Shown here: positions 1 through 13,127 of the stretch, one piece after another
Numbering within the stretch: position 1 is the stretch's first letter
Layout of the letters: every line of letters starts with the position of its first letter
Source of the DNA: Medicago truncatula
Taxonomy: Eukaryota > Streptophyta > Magnoliopsida > Fabales > Fabaceae
Assembly: GCF_003473485.1 (NCBI RefSeq)
Contig: NC_053045.1
Coordinates: 46,232,494 to 46,296,493 of the forward strand
DNA length: 64,000 bases
Direction of reading: 5' to 3'
The notes under the pieces: model-generated
The model's input: the letters and a program-made list of their open reading frames with translations, nothing else
Told to the model about the DNA's origin: nothing
Databases searched by the model: none
Program-made: the position numbers and the translations under genes

Positions 1-158
1 TGCTCTTATGCATATTAGGTATTTTTTGGTTTATCAAAATATCAATTTTTTAATTCATGTAATAATAAAGCAAGCAGCACACATAACAGAACCAGCACAA
101 GGTCAACTTTGAATAACAACTTTCCCTATAATTGCATCTATGCTGACTAGATTGCATC

Positions 159-194
159 TATCTGAATGGTTATAGATCTATAACCATTCAGATA
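159..194. repeat. 36-bp perfect palindrome in SS4 intron
   Basis: The sequence reads identically on both strands, with arms of type atctgaatggttatag around a central AGATCT. A diverged half copy with the same ttatagatct core and ccattca follows at about 387-408. It lies in an intron of SS4. No function is assigned; it may be the fused ends of a lost transposon. Confidence 0.8.
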
Positions 195-771
195 CCTTCA
201 TCTAAAACGGAGAATTTTTCCTTGACACAGTATTTGGCTTTTGAGTCCTTATGACCAAGTGTTGAAGAATTTGATGCATAATACTTCTTGCTTTTTGATT
301 GAACTATAATTCTAGCAGAGTTTCTTTCGAGTGGGCTTATGCTTTGTCCATTCTTTAAGCCAAATAGATTTCAAGTTAGTGATTTGTTATAGATCTAAAA
401 CCATTCATGTGCTTTTACTAATAGCATAAGCTTGTTGAAGATTTGATTCTTAAGAATAGACAAAGGTTTTGTTTCTAATAATAAATGGAAGACTATTGCA
501 TATATTTTTGTACTAGCTATTTGGCATTTGACATTGTTACGCGCAATATAAGGGTACCAGGAGTCCAATTTGATGTGCAAGTCGACATAGGCCGGAATGA
601 ATTTGTTATTGATCTTTGAATTTGACAGTATATCTTGTACAGAAAAAATAATGGAGAATCACACATAATTCATGATAAATGCTTGAAGTTTGGACTATTT
701 TATGAGCTCTCTTTACAACGTTTCAATTTGAAAAGTGGGTCTCATGAATGATATTATTGTACAAAATGCAG

Positions 772-2288
772 GGAGGTAAAGGCCTCCATTCAACCCTCTC
801 TACCCACTCCAAAAAGTTCATCGGTGTTCTTAATGGTATTGACACTGATATATGGAATCCTGCTACTGATCCATTTCTTGAAGTCCAGTACAGTGCAAAT
901 GATCTTCAAGGGAAAGCAGAGAATAAGGAAGCCTTGAGAAAGAATCTAGGTCTTTCTTCTGCAGATGTTAAGAGGCCGTTGGTAATTATATAATTCTTAT
1001 TTCATAGGACAATTTGTTTGTTACAATATATTATAGTTTGCTCTTCACTCAGTTTTTTTTTTTGTTTGTTTTGAAATTGATGCTATATTTTATCTCATGA
1101 AAGATTCAAGCTTTGTCAATTTTCTTTCATTCCCCCAAAGTGCTACCAAAAAGCAGAGTGTGTGCGCATTTTTGGCCTATTGGACTTGAGATTTTGAGAC
1201 TTTAGATTGGTTCTAGACAAACCATATGGAGGTGGTCTCAGTCTATAGTTTTGTCTGAAACTTTCTAATGATAGTGAATAGTGCTGGTGGTTGCCAAAAA
1301 AAAGTCTGTGAATGTGTTGCGAGGGATGCCGTGATAGAGTTTGCAGGACTTCACCTCTGAAAAATGATAATCAATATTTACCTCCAGTCCAAATTTTAGG
1401 AATTTACATATTTCCAAAATATTATAAGTTCCTATATTCTATTCAATTAATTTTTGTATGTTGCTTTAAGGTCTCATTTGCTTCTTTGTTGGAAGACATC
1501 ATTTATATATATGGTTAAGTGATGTCTTAACTTGAAATTTCTAATTATTTGTCTCTCATTTAGCAATTAATCATTCCCGACTTATTCTAAGAAATTAGAA
1601 ATTAAGATGCTTTAATAGTATGATCTTTCTATTCTCTTCTATGATAGGTTGGCTGCATAACAAGGTTGGTTCCACAAAAAGGTGTTCATCTTATAAGACA
1701 TGCAATATATCTAACATTGGAGCTGGGAGGTCAATTTGTTCTACTTGGCTCAAGTCCAGTTCCACATATTCAGGTCATATTTTCGTTCCTTATAGCTGAA
1801 ACTTAGTGATATTATACTCCACTTTAGAATGGAGTCAGCTAAAACAGTATAACAGAAGAAAGTCAACTTAGAATAAATGTGGAATTCTTTCTCGGCACAA
1901 AAAAAAAAGTACTATCTTACATAGATTACGTTTCAGTTAACTATTACTATATATAACCAGAGGTCCCAGTGAATATTGTTATGAGAAAAAATAATGATAC
2001 TAAAAAAACTGGAGAAAATTGATATACCTTTCTGACTGATTTAGTTTAGAAATGTACTACTAAGTATTCTGGTGACATTTACTTAAAAGCTAATTTCTAT
2101 GTGCAAATTAAGTTGTAGTAATCAAGAATTTTTTTAGTTAAGCAACTAGAACAGGGGTATTGGTGTGAGATATCATATGGGTTAGTTTGCGGCATTAAGG
2201 GTTCACACCTCTGAATTGTCACTGTAACCAAAAGATAATACATAAATCTGGGAATTCATGGAAGCATAATTATTGAACTGGATTATAG

Positions 2289-2334
<46 letters not shown>

Positions 2335-4132
2335 TACAGACGTATATTATATATTTGGATGCATAGGTTAAAGGATACGACATTTTTAAATAAAACTAAG
2401 GTGAGAATACGCCAATAAAACTAATGATTTCTGTATTAATAATTGACTGTTCATACCAATGCACACCCCTATGTATTATAACTGAGGGTGTATGCGTAGA
2501 ACAGTCAACTAATGATTTCACTATTACAATCAAAATATTAATATAATACAGTTATTTATATATATTCTCGCATAAACTCTTACTTTCTGTGAAAAGAAAT
2601 ATTACTGAGATATTTATTTTTTATTTTTTAATGTTTTGGAAGTAGACTGTTAATGGAGTTGATTTTCTTCGATATGCCCATTCATTCCCCATATTTTCTG
2701 TCAACTGATTATCAGTTTTCTATTCTCTAGAGAGAATTTGAAGGCATTGCCAACCATTTCAAGAATCATGACAACATAAGGCTGATATTGAAGTATGACG
2801 AATCTCTCTCCCATACCATTTATGCTGCGTCTGACATGTTCATCATTCCATCGATCTTTGAACCTTGTGGCCTAACACAGGTATGGCTGCTCATGAATTT
2901 CGAAGATTAAAATTACTTATTGTAGTGTCAACGATTAATGCAAATCCATGTTCCATTCTTACGTGATACATGTTTCCAGTAAAAAACTGTTTTATTTTTT
3001 AGAAATTGGTATCTTGATTATAGATGCTTATATATTTTCTGTTACTCTACTATCAAACGATATCCATTTTGTCAAACTTAATTCATAGCTAAGTGTGCCA
3101 CCAAAATCCATTTTCTGCACCAGAATGAAGTAAAATTACGCGATAAAGAATCCAACTGTACAAAGATGATCATATAAGTGAATGAAAAGCAGACAATATG
3201 AAAAGCTTAAATTAAGGTTTTTTTTATACTTTACACAGTTTCCTAATATATTTCCTGCAGATGATTTCAATGAGATATGGTGCTGTACCTATCGCCAGAA
3301 AAACTGGTGGCCTAAATGACAGGTTAGCATAGCACATGACATGAAAGTGTACTTCTTGTTTCTGAAAATTAACTCCATTCTGTCTCATTTTGCAGTGTTT
3401 TTGACATTGATGACGATACAATACCTTCACAGTTTCGGAATGGATTTACATTTTTGAATGCTGATGAGAAGGTAAAGTAAAATATCTTGTTTTTACAGTC
3501 CAACATCACAGATGCTGTCATGTTTTTCATGATAGAGTAGGTTTGGGTCACGCCCCCGCTTCCATCTTTAGCTGGGATGAAAAATTGTACTGATTAAAAT
3601 TATCTAATGATTGCAATATTTAATTTGTATTTTCAGTATTTATGATACAAGAGAGTGTGAGAGTGAAATCCTAATTGCAACTTTAGTCTTTGTAGCTTGG
3701 ATTATGGATGATTTTGATCTCAACTTTTTTTAAGCCAAACAAGTTCCTCTGTTTTTAAAATTAATCAAATTTGGTCCTATTTTAATCATGTATGACAGAT
3801 TGTTGTCATGCCTGCTATAGATCCGTAATGCAAAGCTTTATTAAACCTATTTTCCGTAACCTACCTTATTCACCTTCAACATTCCCATCTAACAAATAAA
3901 CATTACTTTATGCTGTTTATTGCTCTGGTAAACTCTAATGACACAATTTTGACAGGGAATAGATGGTGCCTTAGTACGCGCAATTAATCTCTTCAGGGAC
4001 GACCCTGAGAGTTGGAAGCAACTTGTTCAGAAGGACATGAACATTGATTTTAGCTGGGACTCTTCAGCAGCACAATATGAGGAGCTCTACTTAAAGTCTG
4101 TGACTAGAGGAAGAGCGGTAAAACGTACTTAA
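772..4132 (+). CDS. SS4: Starch synthase IV, C-terminal part (5' end outside window)
   Basis: Plastid ADP-glucose-dependent glucosyltransferase that initiates starch granules. Six in-frame exons are visible: 772-981, 1648-1773, 2731-2880, 3261-3322, 3396-3471 and 3956-4132 (stop TAA), about 266 residues in all, matching the C-terminal GT-B half of class IV starch synthases. Diagnostic segments are [20 protein letters not shown] in the first exon, [20 protein letters not shown] in the second, [10 protein letters not shown] closing the third and the GGL loop KTGGLND across exons 4-5. All introns are GT-AG and the phases agree. The full protein is about 1000 residues, so the N-terminal coiled coils and the ADP-glucose-binding start of the catalytic domain lie left of the window. 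The 771 bases before the first exon look like intron. The end, RAVKRT, resembles the C-terminus of SS4 rather than SS3, which is why class IV was chosen. Confidence 0.92.
2291..2331. repeat. (TA)n microsatellite in SS4 intron
   Basis: About 20 uninterrupted TA units lie in the intron between the second and third visible SS4 exons. Confidence 0.95.
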
Positions 4133-6386
4133 TTTAGCAAAATGAGGTTTTCCTGTGCTATCCTTTCAATCTCATTAGTTTTCAACAGAGATGGTAGATC
4201 AGATTTAATGCACAAACAGAAGGATTTATCTGACCATATACCTTGCATGCAAGAACATCTCTAATTGAGAATGATTACAAAGACTACTTTGAATGTGACG
4301 TGGCTGCCTATAACGTGCCGCTAGATTAGTCTCCATGAAGCAACATTTCTCACTTTTGATGAATTCTAGGTGATATTTCAACTTCACTATACATAGCAAG
4401 ACTGTGTAGTTATTATTCATTATTTCGCCACTTTAATACGTTTTTAGAATATGTCAACAGTGTACAAAGGCCATACATGTAAATCGTTACAACTTAGTTT
4501 TCAACTGGAAAGAATGTATAATTTAATCAAATTCCAAACAAAATAAAAATCCTTACAATACTATACCAACTCTGTTGGTTATCATCCTGTGATACTAAAA
4601 GCGCATGCAAGCTCCCGTTTAACTTTTTGTTATCGCGGTTTTAGAGATGGCATTGTGAGAGAAAAACAAGTAAAATGTCATGCCACAAGTAAACGGAGTT
4701 ATCATACAGGAGTGTGTGTCATGTACAGAAATAAATAGGAGAGTCTAGTGTTAACTTAAACTAGAGGAAGTCAAATCTGTTTTGTTAGAAGAAATCTTAG
4801 GGAAGGTAGTGCAATTTTCTCTACATAAAAAACACTAGTTTACACGAAATTGACTTCACAACAATAAATAAATTCGTAATATTATGGACTGAATATTGGA
4901 GTATGAAGAACAAACAATAAAGTTTAGAATGGTACAGATTAAAATAGGGATAGAGAGTTGATTTCACTAGTTAAGATTAAAATTGAAGGCATAAGAAAGA
5001 AAGTTGTGGTAATACTTTTCATATGAAATGATAGTAGTCTCGTTTTAGATTGGATGCACATATGTGAAGAAGACGTATATAAACACAAGAAGAATAGACT
5101 ATGAATAATTATTTAGTAGTTAGATACAAAAAAGAAAAACTATAGTTAGCGTGAAATGTTAATGCATATGCATCATGAAAGAAAAAAACTACAGTGAATT
5201 GTTTTCAACTAGCTTAACTATAGTTTTGCACCAAAGTAACTAAGTGAAGAACATTCGTGTCAAACTCCAACACGTCGTTGCAGACAATGATTCCTAGTGA
5301 TCAACTTCAGTGTTTGGGTGGACATTATTGGATCAACTTAATTTTGTATAATCGATTTGGATCAACTTAATTTTATATAATCGATTTTAACTGCAAATGA
5401 GTTTGAAACTGACCAGTATCAAGATTTGAGCCACTTACATTCAAAAGCTGTATAGATTTGCTTTTATTTGAATTACATTTGACTCCTATAAAAAAAAAAT
5501 GCATTTGGCTAGTACCAATTTTTATTTATTCCAAACACACATAAACATAAAATAGCGGTAAAATATTGTAAATATGTTGTGGATTGTTTCTATTTTAATG
5601 GGAGTTAACTAATTTTTTAATTGATTTCAATAATATTATAAAAAGAGGTATGTTATTTTAATGGTCTTTTTGTACAAGTGTTCAGACACTTTTTTATTTA
5701 TTGAGTCAATGCTATAAGTTACAAACAATAGTTTTCATAAAATTTTGATTTTGATTTAATGCATATATATTTTTTCACTTTTATAGTGTAACAAAAAAAC
5801 TATATTTATCTATTTCGATGACACCAACTATATAATAAATATAATATAAATTCTTATTAAATAGAAAATATAATATAATATAAATTTTCATTTTTTATGA
5901 ATGACGCCAACAATAATATAACAATTTTATAGACAAGTTTATTTAAAGATATAATTATAATTGAAAAAGCCATACTAAAACCTATATTTAACTTGTGTAC
6001 TCCTACAATGTATTTTTGTTTACAATATTTCCAAAATATCTCTACAAATATCAATTTATTTTAAAAAAAAATCCGCTTTACATAAGTTGATTGTATGCAT
6101 TTGTAAAAAAGTTTGACATCGTTAGTGTACATAAATTAATCTTGTTTTTCTTCTCGACAGCTAAAATTTTTGAATTGTCTAAATTTTATAGAAAGCTAAA
6201 ATTTATAATTATCAAGAACATATTTTTAATTATAAAAAATTGTATAAAATCAGAAAATGAAACATTAATTGTGATAAATAAATTGTAAAATTAGAATTTA
6301 CATAAAATGCAGAGGGTGTGAATTACTTGCGGGGGTGTAGCAAAAATCAGCAGTTATAAAAATATACTTGTAAAAATAGCCATGTA
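4133..6386. other. Intergenic DNA between SS4 and RPS15A
   Basis: No coding exon was recognised. The first part is presumably the SS4 3' UTR. The stretch from about 5690 to 6010 shares blocks such as aaattttgattttgat and the phrase with acaccaa/ataatataaca with the Helitron-like elements at 34.9-35.5 and 44.7-45.2 kb, so it probably holds a decayed relative of them. Confidence 0.5.
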
Positions 6387-6445
6387 GGCCCAGCCCAATA
6401 GTATAAAATCGGATAAAAACCATTTTGATGCTTCCGTAACCCTAA
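6387..6445 (+). promoter_or_regulatory. RPS15A promoter: two site II motifs, TATA-like element and telo-box
   Basis: GGCCCA at 6387-6392 and AGCCCA at 6392-6397 are reverse-strand site II (TGGGCY) motifs. A TATA-like TATAAAAT begins at 6402, and AACCCTAA, a telo-box, is at 6438-6445. Site II plus telo-box is the known arrangement in plant ribosomal protein genes (established knowledge). A 5' UTR intron follows, from GT at 6501 to AG at 6608, ending 5 bases before the ATG. Confidence 0.75.
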
Positions 6446-6562
6446 TTCTTCGATTCTCAACACAGGGTATTCGTTTCCGCACAAACACACAATTTCTCTG
6501 GTAAGATCTAGTTTTATACCCTTGAGGGTTTCTTCGATTTGGATTGGATTATTTTGAAATAA

Positions 6563-8253
<1,691 letters not shown>

Positions 8254-8772
8254 GTATGAAGATTGCATCCAATTTCAGATTTTGAGAAGTTTTAGTATTT
8301 GTGATCGAATTCAGTTTTTTTACATGGATATTGTAATTTGGATTACTTAGGATTGTAAGCTTTTAATTTGCACTTTTGTGCTTTTGTGCTAAATTGAATT
8401 TTGGGTAAACTATTGTGCTCTTGGTCCCTAGCTTATGTGTTTCAAAATTGTTGATTTTTTAATGAATCCAAATTATTGTTTCGTTAATCCATTTGTCATG
8501 ATGAATGGCCTCGGCTAGAGCATATCTGTCATTAGACTCGTATTCACTAAGATTCGAACCATGAACTTATCTAATGTCAGCCTCTAAAATTGAGCACACC
8601 AAACATATTGATATATTTGATTTGTTTTTTTGAATTTGAAAGAAAAACAAACCAACGAGTACACGAAATAGCTGGAATTGAAGGTTATCAAACTATCTTG
8701 AAAGGATAGTAGACTCAAATATTGTCTTTCTCAAATGAATATGAGAGAGTATATACATTTTTAAGAAATCTT

Positions 8773-8937
8773 TGATGATGCTAGCAACACACATTTTAAC
8801 AACTTTTTAATACTCTTTTTGAATTTAAATTTATATGAAGTCTATCAAATTTGTATGGGACCCAAATGATTTGGTGTAATTCGTGTGAATTTTATCCATT
8901 CAAATAAAATGTGTTGAAAGTGTGTGTTGCTAGTATT
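8773..8937. mobile_element. MITE with gctagcaacacaca-type TIRs
   Basis: The left end, gatgctagcaacacaca, is mirrored by tgtgtgttgctagtatt at the right, spanning about 165 bp with no coding content. It lies just 3' of RPS15A. The superfamily is not assigned. Confidence 0.65.
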
Positions 8938-9099
8938 ATTTTTTTTGATAGTTTTTTCTTATGTCATTGTAGATTTCTATCACAGTTATTTTGACAACTT
9001 ATTAAAGACAACTAAAGATATACAATATGATTATTGACACAGAAAACAAATGTAAGCAATTTTTCTTAAAAAAAAAACGAACGATTTTGCATAAGAGGA

Positions 9100-9285
9100 G
9101 TATTATTCGAACAATCATTTGGTTGATAATTTTTGGAACAACCATAATTTATAAAGAAAAAATAGGTATTTGCACAAAAATCAAAGCAATAGAGAGATAA
9201 AGTAAAAAGTAATGTGAGTATGAGAGAGAAAGTTGTCACAAAAGTTGTCGTAAAATAGATTGTTCAAATATAATTTCTCTTTGCA
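9100..9285. mobile_element. MITE copy, 'ggttgataa...agagagaaagttgtc' family
   Basis: About 185 bp resembling the segments at 46683-46885, 51298-51460, 52447-52620 and 52650-52835. Shared blocks are the caaccataattt start, the run with gcacaaaaatcaaagcaata, the phrase tatgagagagaaagttgtc, and the end with gttcaaatatcatttctc. At least five copies in both orientations in one window mark it as a repeat family. Confidence 0.6.
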
Positions 9286-9469
9286 TAAACGGTTTTTTTA
9301 AAGGAACTTTGCATAAATGGTTGTCTATTAAGTTGTCAAACACAATTATTAATCGAAACTAAATTTCTAAAGAAAAATAGTGAACGTAAAATCTGAATTC
9401 TCCAGAAAATTTTGGGTATCACAGATAACTCAAACTTTGAGTTGTTCCAATTAAAATGCAACTTCTTTT

Positions 9470-9767
9470 ATTAGTTTATTAAATATCCCTATATCTCTAT
9501 AAATATCTACACATAAATTAATCGGATGCATGTAAAAAAAAATGACACCATTAATGTATGTAATTTAATATTTTTTATATTCCAGACGACTCAATTATAG
9601 AACATATTTTTAATAATAAAAATAGGAAAATCGAACAAAGACCCATTTTGATGGCCTCCGTCTTTCACTAACCTTAGTTATGGGGATGCCTCTGCCGGCA
9701 CAGAGATGTAGCTACTTCCGCACACGCACATCCTATTTCTTTGGTAAGATCTAATTTTCTTCCCAGA
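9470..9767 (+). pseudogene. Duplicated 5' region of RPS15A without coding sequence
   Basis: This stretch parallels about 6015-6520 in order: an atatctctacaaatat-like block, tgtatgcatttgtaaaaaa, the aacatatttttaat block, ccattttgatg, cttccgcacacgcacat (against tttccgcacaaacacaca) and the donor tttggtaagatcta. The site II pair has no counterpart and the telo-box is degraded (ctaaccttag). No ATG-bearing RPS15A exon follows. The MULE-MITE at 9777-10227 splits the copy; the text after it resumes with gggtttttatttgat, like the start of the parent's UTR intron. Likely a dead promoter/5' UTR copy. Confidence 0.6.
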
Positions 9768-9776
9768 ATTTAAGTT

Positions 9777-10227
9777 GGCTGAATTACCTTTTTGGTCCTC
9801 TAACTATTTAACTGGTATCAGATTGGTCCTCTAACTAAAAATTGATTTATTTAGGTCCTCTAAGTTTCTCACCGTTGCTACATTTAGTCCTTTCGGTTAG
9901 TTTTATTCAAATAAACGTTAGGGTTTGTGTTATGTGGGTCCTCTAACTTTATTTATTAGTATCATTTTGGTCATATGCCTTGTTAAGGTATTATGATTAA
10001 ATAGTGACACATATTATTGGTAACTGTTATGGTTCATATGTATGTGTGAAACAGGAGGTCAGGTATCCACATAACACAAACCCTAACGTTTATTTGAATA
10101 AAACTAACAGAAAGGATTAAATGTAGTAACAGTGTGAAACTTAGAGGATCGAAATAAATCAATTTTTAGTTAGAGGATCAATCCGATACCAATTAAATAG
10201 TTAGAGGACCAAAAAGGTAATTAAGCC
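9777..10227. mobile_element. MULE-type MITE with long TIRs and 9-bp TSD
   Basis: The 451-bp element begins ggctgaattacctttttggt and ends in the mirror form accaaaaaggtaattaagcc. The TIRs run about 170 bp with few differences and include a gtcctctaac phrase. It is flanked by a perfect 9-bp direct repeat atttaagtt at 9768-9776 and 10228-10236. Long TIRs with a 9-bp TSD are typical of Mutator-like elements. Confidence 0.85.
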
Positions 10228-10349
10228 ATTTAAGTTTTAGGGTTTTTATTTGATACAAGTGGTTTTGTGTTTTTCTTTTTACACCCAATGAAACGCCCAC
10301 CTCTCTGGTTTGTTTGCAATAGCAACCTTCAATTTTGGTTTTGATTACG

Positions 10350-10463
10350 TGTTTTTCAAAATCCATTCATTTATATTGAAAATTGAGGGTATTTTTAGAA
10401 GGAAAAATTCAACTCAAAAATACTAAAAGATAATTTTCTTTATATATAGTATTATAGATTAGT
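10350..10463 (-). mobile_element. Helitron-like 5' end fragment
   Basis: Read on the minus strand it starts tctataatactatatataaa and continues with agaaaa and a tcaattttcaatataaatga block. This matches the starts of the elements at 44698 (+) and 35457 (-). No matching 3' CTAG end was found, so it is a fragment. Confidence 0.35.
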
Positions 10464-10599
10464 GTTAGTGTTATATGTATAATATTATTGGAAAGCCACA
10501 TAATTCAAAATTAATAAAAGAAAAAAGATTACTCGAATTATAACAGGTAATTGTTTGGTGGTTATATACTTAACCTGTAATTTATTAAATAAAGTATTA

Positions 10600-10665
10600 A
10601 TATCCACATAAAATATGGAACCTTACATATTTTATGTATTGTCCATACCAACTGAGTTAAGCTCA
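10600..10665 (-). mobile_element. SINE head fragment
   Basis: The minus strand reads gtgagcttaactcagttggt followed by a acaat/ata stretch, the tRNA-like A-box head seen at 23041 and 45281. The B box is degenerate (ggttccat), so only a partial copy is present. Confidence 0.4.
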
Positions 10666-10699
10666 CGAGGACGTGTGATTAGACCCCTTGAATTAGTTA

Positions 10700-12186
10700 A
10701 TCATTGAGCCGGATACTGAGTTTTAAAAAAACTACTTAAAATATAAAATAAATATATCCTAATTATTTAAGTTGAAAAAAAATATCAAAAATGCGTATTT
10801 AAAATTAAAATAATGAGCATAGGCAAACAAAATTATTTCCTTATATATTTTAAATAAAATATTTCCTTATAAATATATAAAATTGATTAAAATAAATAAT
10901 TTAATCAAATAATCATCTAAAACTTTATCTATCAATTTAATATTTAAAAAATGAATTATCTAATAAATTTGAAAAAATCTATGCCAAATAAAACATAATT
11001 TAAAATAACTGTTAATGAAGGAGAAAACTATGAAACAAAAAATTGTTTGAAATAAAGGCAAATCTCATGTGAATTTCTTTATGTTTTTAATGTGATTCTT
11101 AGGTAAAAATATATTTTTCATGAGTAGTTTATTTAGGAACCATATGAAAATCTCCTAAGAAAATGCATCTAAGTTTTTTTCTATAATTAAAATAAGGATA
11201 AAATTTAGGTGTATTTTCTTAAATGCTATTCGTGTGGTACTTCACATAAAATACTCACACCCACCTATGATTTCTCAAATCCACATTTTTTTAAAGTTTG
11301 TTATAACAACAAAAAAATGGATTTTGATTATGTAAAGAACCATACGAAAAGCATGTAAAGAAAATGCACCTAAATTTTATCCTTAAAACAAATGATTTTT
11401 TTTAATGACAAATATCAATAATTAATTGTTTAAAAAGAGTGCATAGTATATAAATAAAAAGATCAAATTAATAGAATAGTAATAATAGACTTATGAAAGG
11501 AAAACATAATAGTAACAATAATTCTTGTAAAAATATTGTAACAATAATTAAGGATGCTAAAAAATCACAGATAAAATCCATCGTTGACACAAACTGGATT
11601 GCTTAACAAATACTCACAAATATTAATGGATACTCGGGTTAAAATAGTGGTAACTTTATATACAATGATAATTCAGATGTGCAATTTGTGTAGAGATATT
11701 AGACTATAAAAATAAATCGGATTTTTAATTAAAAAAATTGGTATGGTGTTAGTATAGTACATGCCCATGATAAAAATATATATATAATTAAAAAATATTT
11801 AAAAAATATAAAATTAAACTTATTGAATCAAATTATTTTGTAGTTAAAATTTAAATCTAAATTTAAAAATTTAAAATTTAAATCTAAAAGATAAAAAAAA
11901 TGATAAACAATTAAATCTCATTTAAAAATTAGAATATAAAAGATATTAATTTAAAATTTGCAAGTGATTAAAATTCGGTGCATTTAGAGATATTGTTTGA
12001 TAGATAAAAAAGACTAAATGAATTTTGCAAAAATAAAAAGTTATAGAAATTAACATAGGAGAGGTCACGTGCATAAAAAAAATGTAATTTTTAAATTAGT
12101 TGAAAAAGATTGGTTATATATAAAATTAGAAATTAGAAAGAAAAAAAATTGGCTATATATAATAAAAATTTATGGGTATACGCTTC
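10700..12186. other. AT-rich intergenic DNA
   Basis: Long A/T-rich stretches with short direct repeats of the aaatttaaaatttaaatct type near 11840-11890. No exon, RNA gene or bounded transposon was recognised. Confidence 0.6.
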
Positions 12187-12325
12187 CCATGAGTATAGCT
12201 CAATTAATAGAGACAGTGTATGATGTGGTAGGACAATGCATTATTATATGTATGGATCGAGGTTCGAACCTGACACCTCATTTTATAAGGTGAATTATAT
12301 CCACTAGACTACCTGACAAAAAAGA
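12187..12325 (+). mobile_element. tRNA-derived SINE
   Basis: An A-box-like tagctcaattaatagaga and a B box ggttcgaacct are about 60 bases apart. They are followed by the SINE 3' phrase with gtgaattatatccactagac and ctacctgac, then an A-rich tail. It resembles the SINEs at 23041, 45281 and 50366. Confidence 0.65.
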
Positions 12326-12329
12326 AAAG

Positions 12330-12415
12330 AGACAATGCAATATATGCACTCCCCGGCTTCGAACCCCATTCACCCCACCAATTTTATCTTAAAAACTGAA
12401 TTCTACCCACACGAG
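12330..12415 (+). mobile_element. 5'-truncated SINE
   Basis: Starts within gagacaatgcaatatatgca, has cttcgaacccc as B box and ends with the aactgaattctacccac phrase. The A-box half is missing. It lies directly behind the SINE at 12187, an example of SINE-near-SINE insertion. Confidence 0.55.
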
Positions 12416-13127
12416 TCAGCGAGATCAACGGTGGGGATGTTCACCTGACCACAACAGAACTGAACACAAGTTGTAAGAAAAAGGTAAGACGTGACGGACG
12501 TGGCAAAGTACAATATATACTTCACAGTCTCCTATCTCGACTCGAGTAAAGTAAGCACCCACCACCATTCATTCAACTTTTTTTCTCTCTTCACGGATCC
12601 GATAAATTAAGTAAACAAAAAATTGGATTCCTTTATTTTATGCTGATAAATTGGCAGTAACCAAGTAGTTCTATAAGCAATGTAATTATAGTAATAACCT
12701 ACTTCATCGTTATATATAGTCGCAAGTAATCCTAATGCACATAATTTTACGATAGGTCTGTCAAAAATATTTGTTCATTGTATGTTCAAGATCAATAACA
12801 GGTAAAACATAAAAATCGTCAAGGAGTCCAATTAGCTGACAAACAGCTCATAGTAGACACGAGTGAACTTTTATAGTAATGGAAGAGAAACACGAATATA
12901 AAGGTGCACAGTTGAATGTTATAATCAATACCGTCGCTTGTTACACTGAACAACTCACAATTCAACATGACAAAGGTTTAATAGTTACTACAATCATGCA
13001 TCCTTAAAACAAGCTTACGGAAAGCAAAAAGACCTAGCTTGCCTCAGAATCTTCTTTAAAATATAGGAATTATGTGCCTTGTGCAACAGCTGAAGAGTTA
13101 ATCATAGAGATATCTGAGCAGCATTGT

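Noticed and set aside
12187..12285. Functional tRNA gene
   Set aside because: A and B boxes are present but no cloverleaf forms and a SINE 3' part follows.
12480..12620. Promoter of a plus-strand gene (tatata and a CT-rich leader)
   Set aside because: No coding exon follows before the LSM5 3' region, so a gene cannot be supported.
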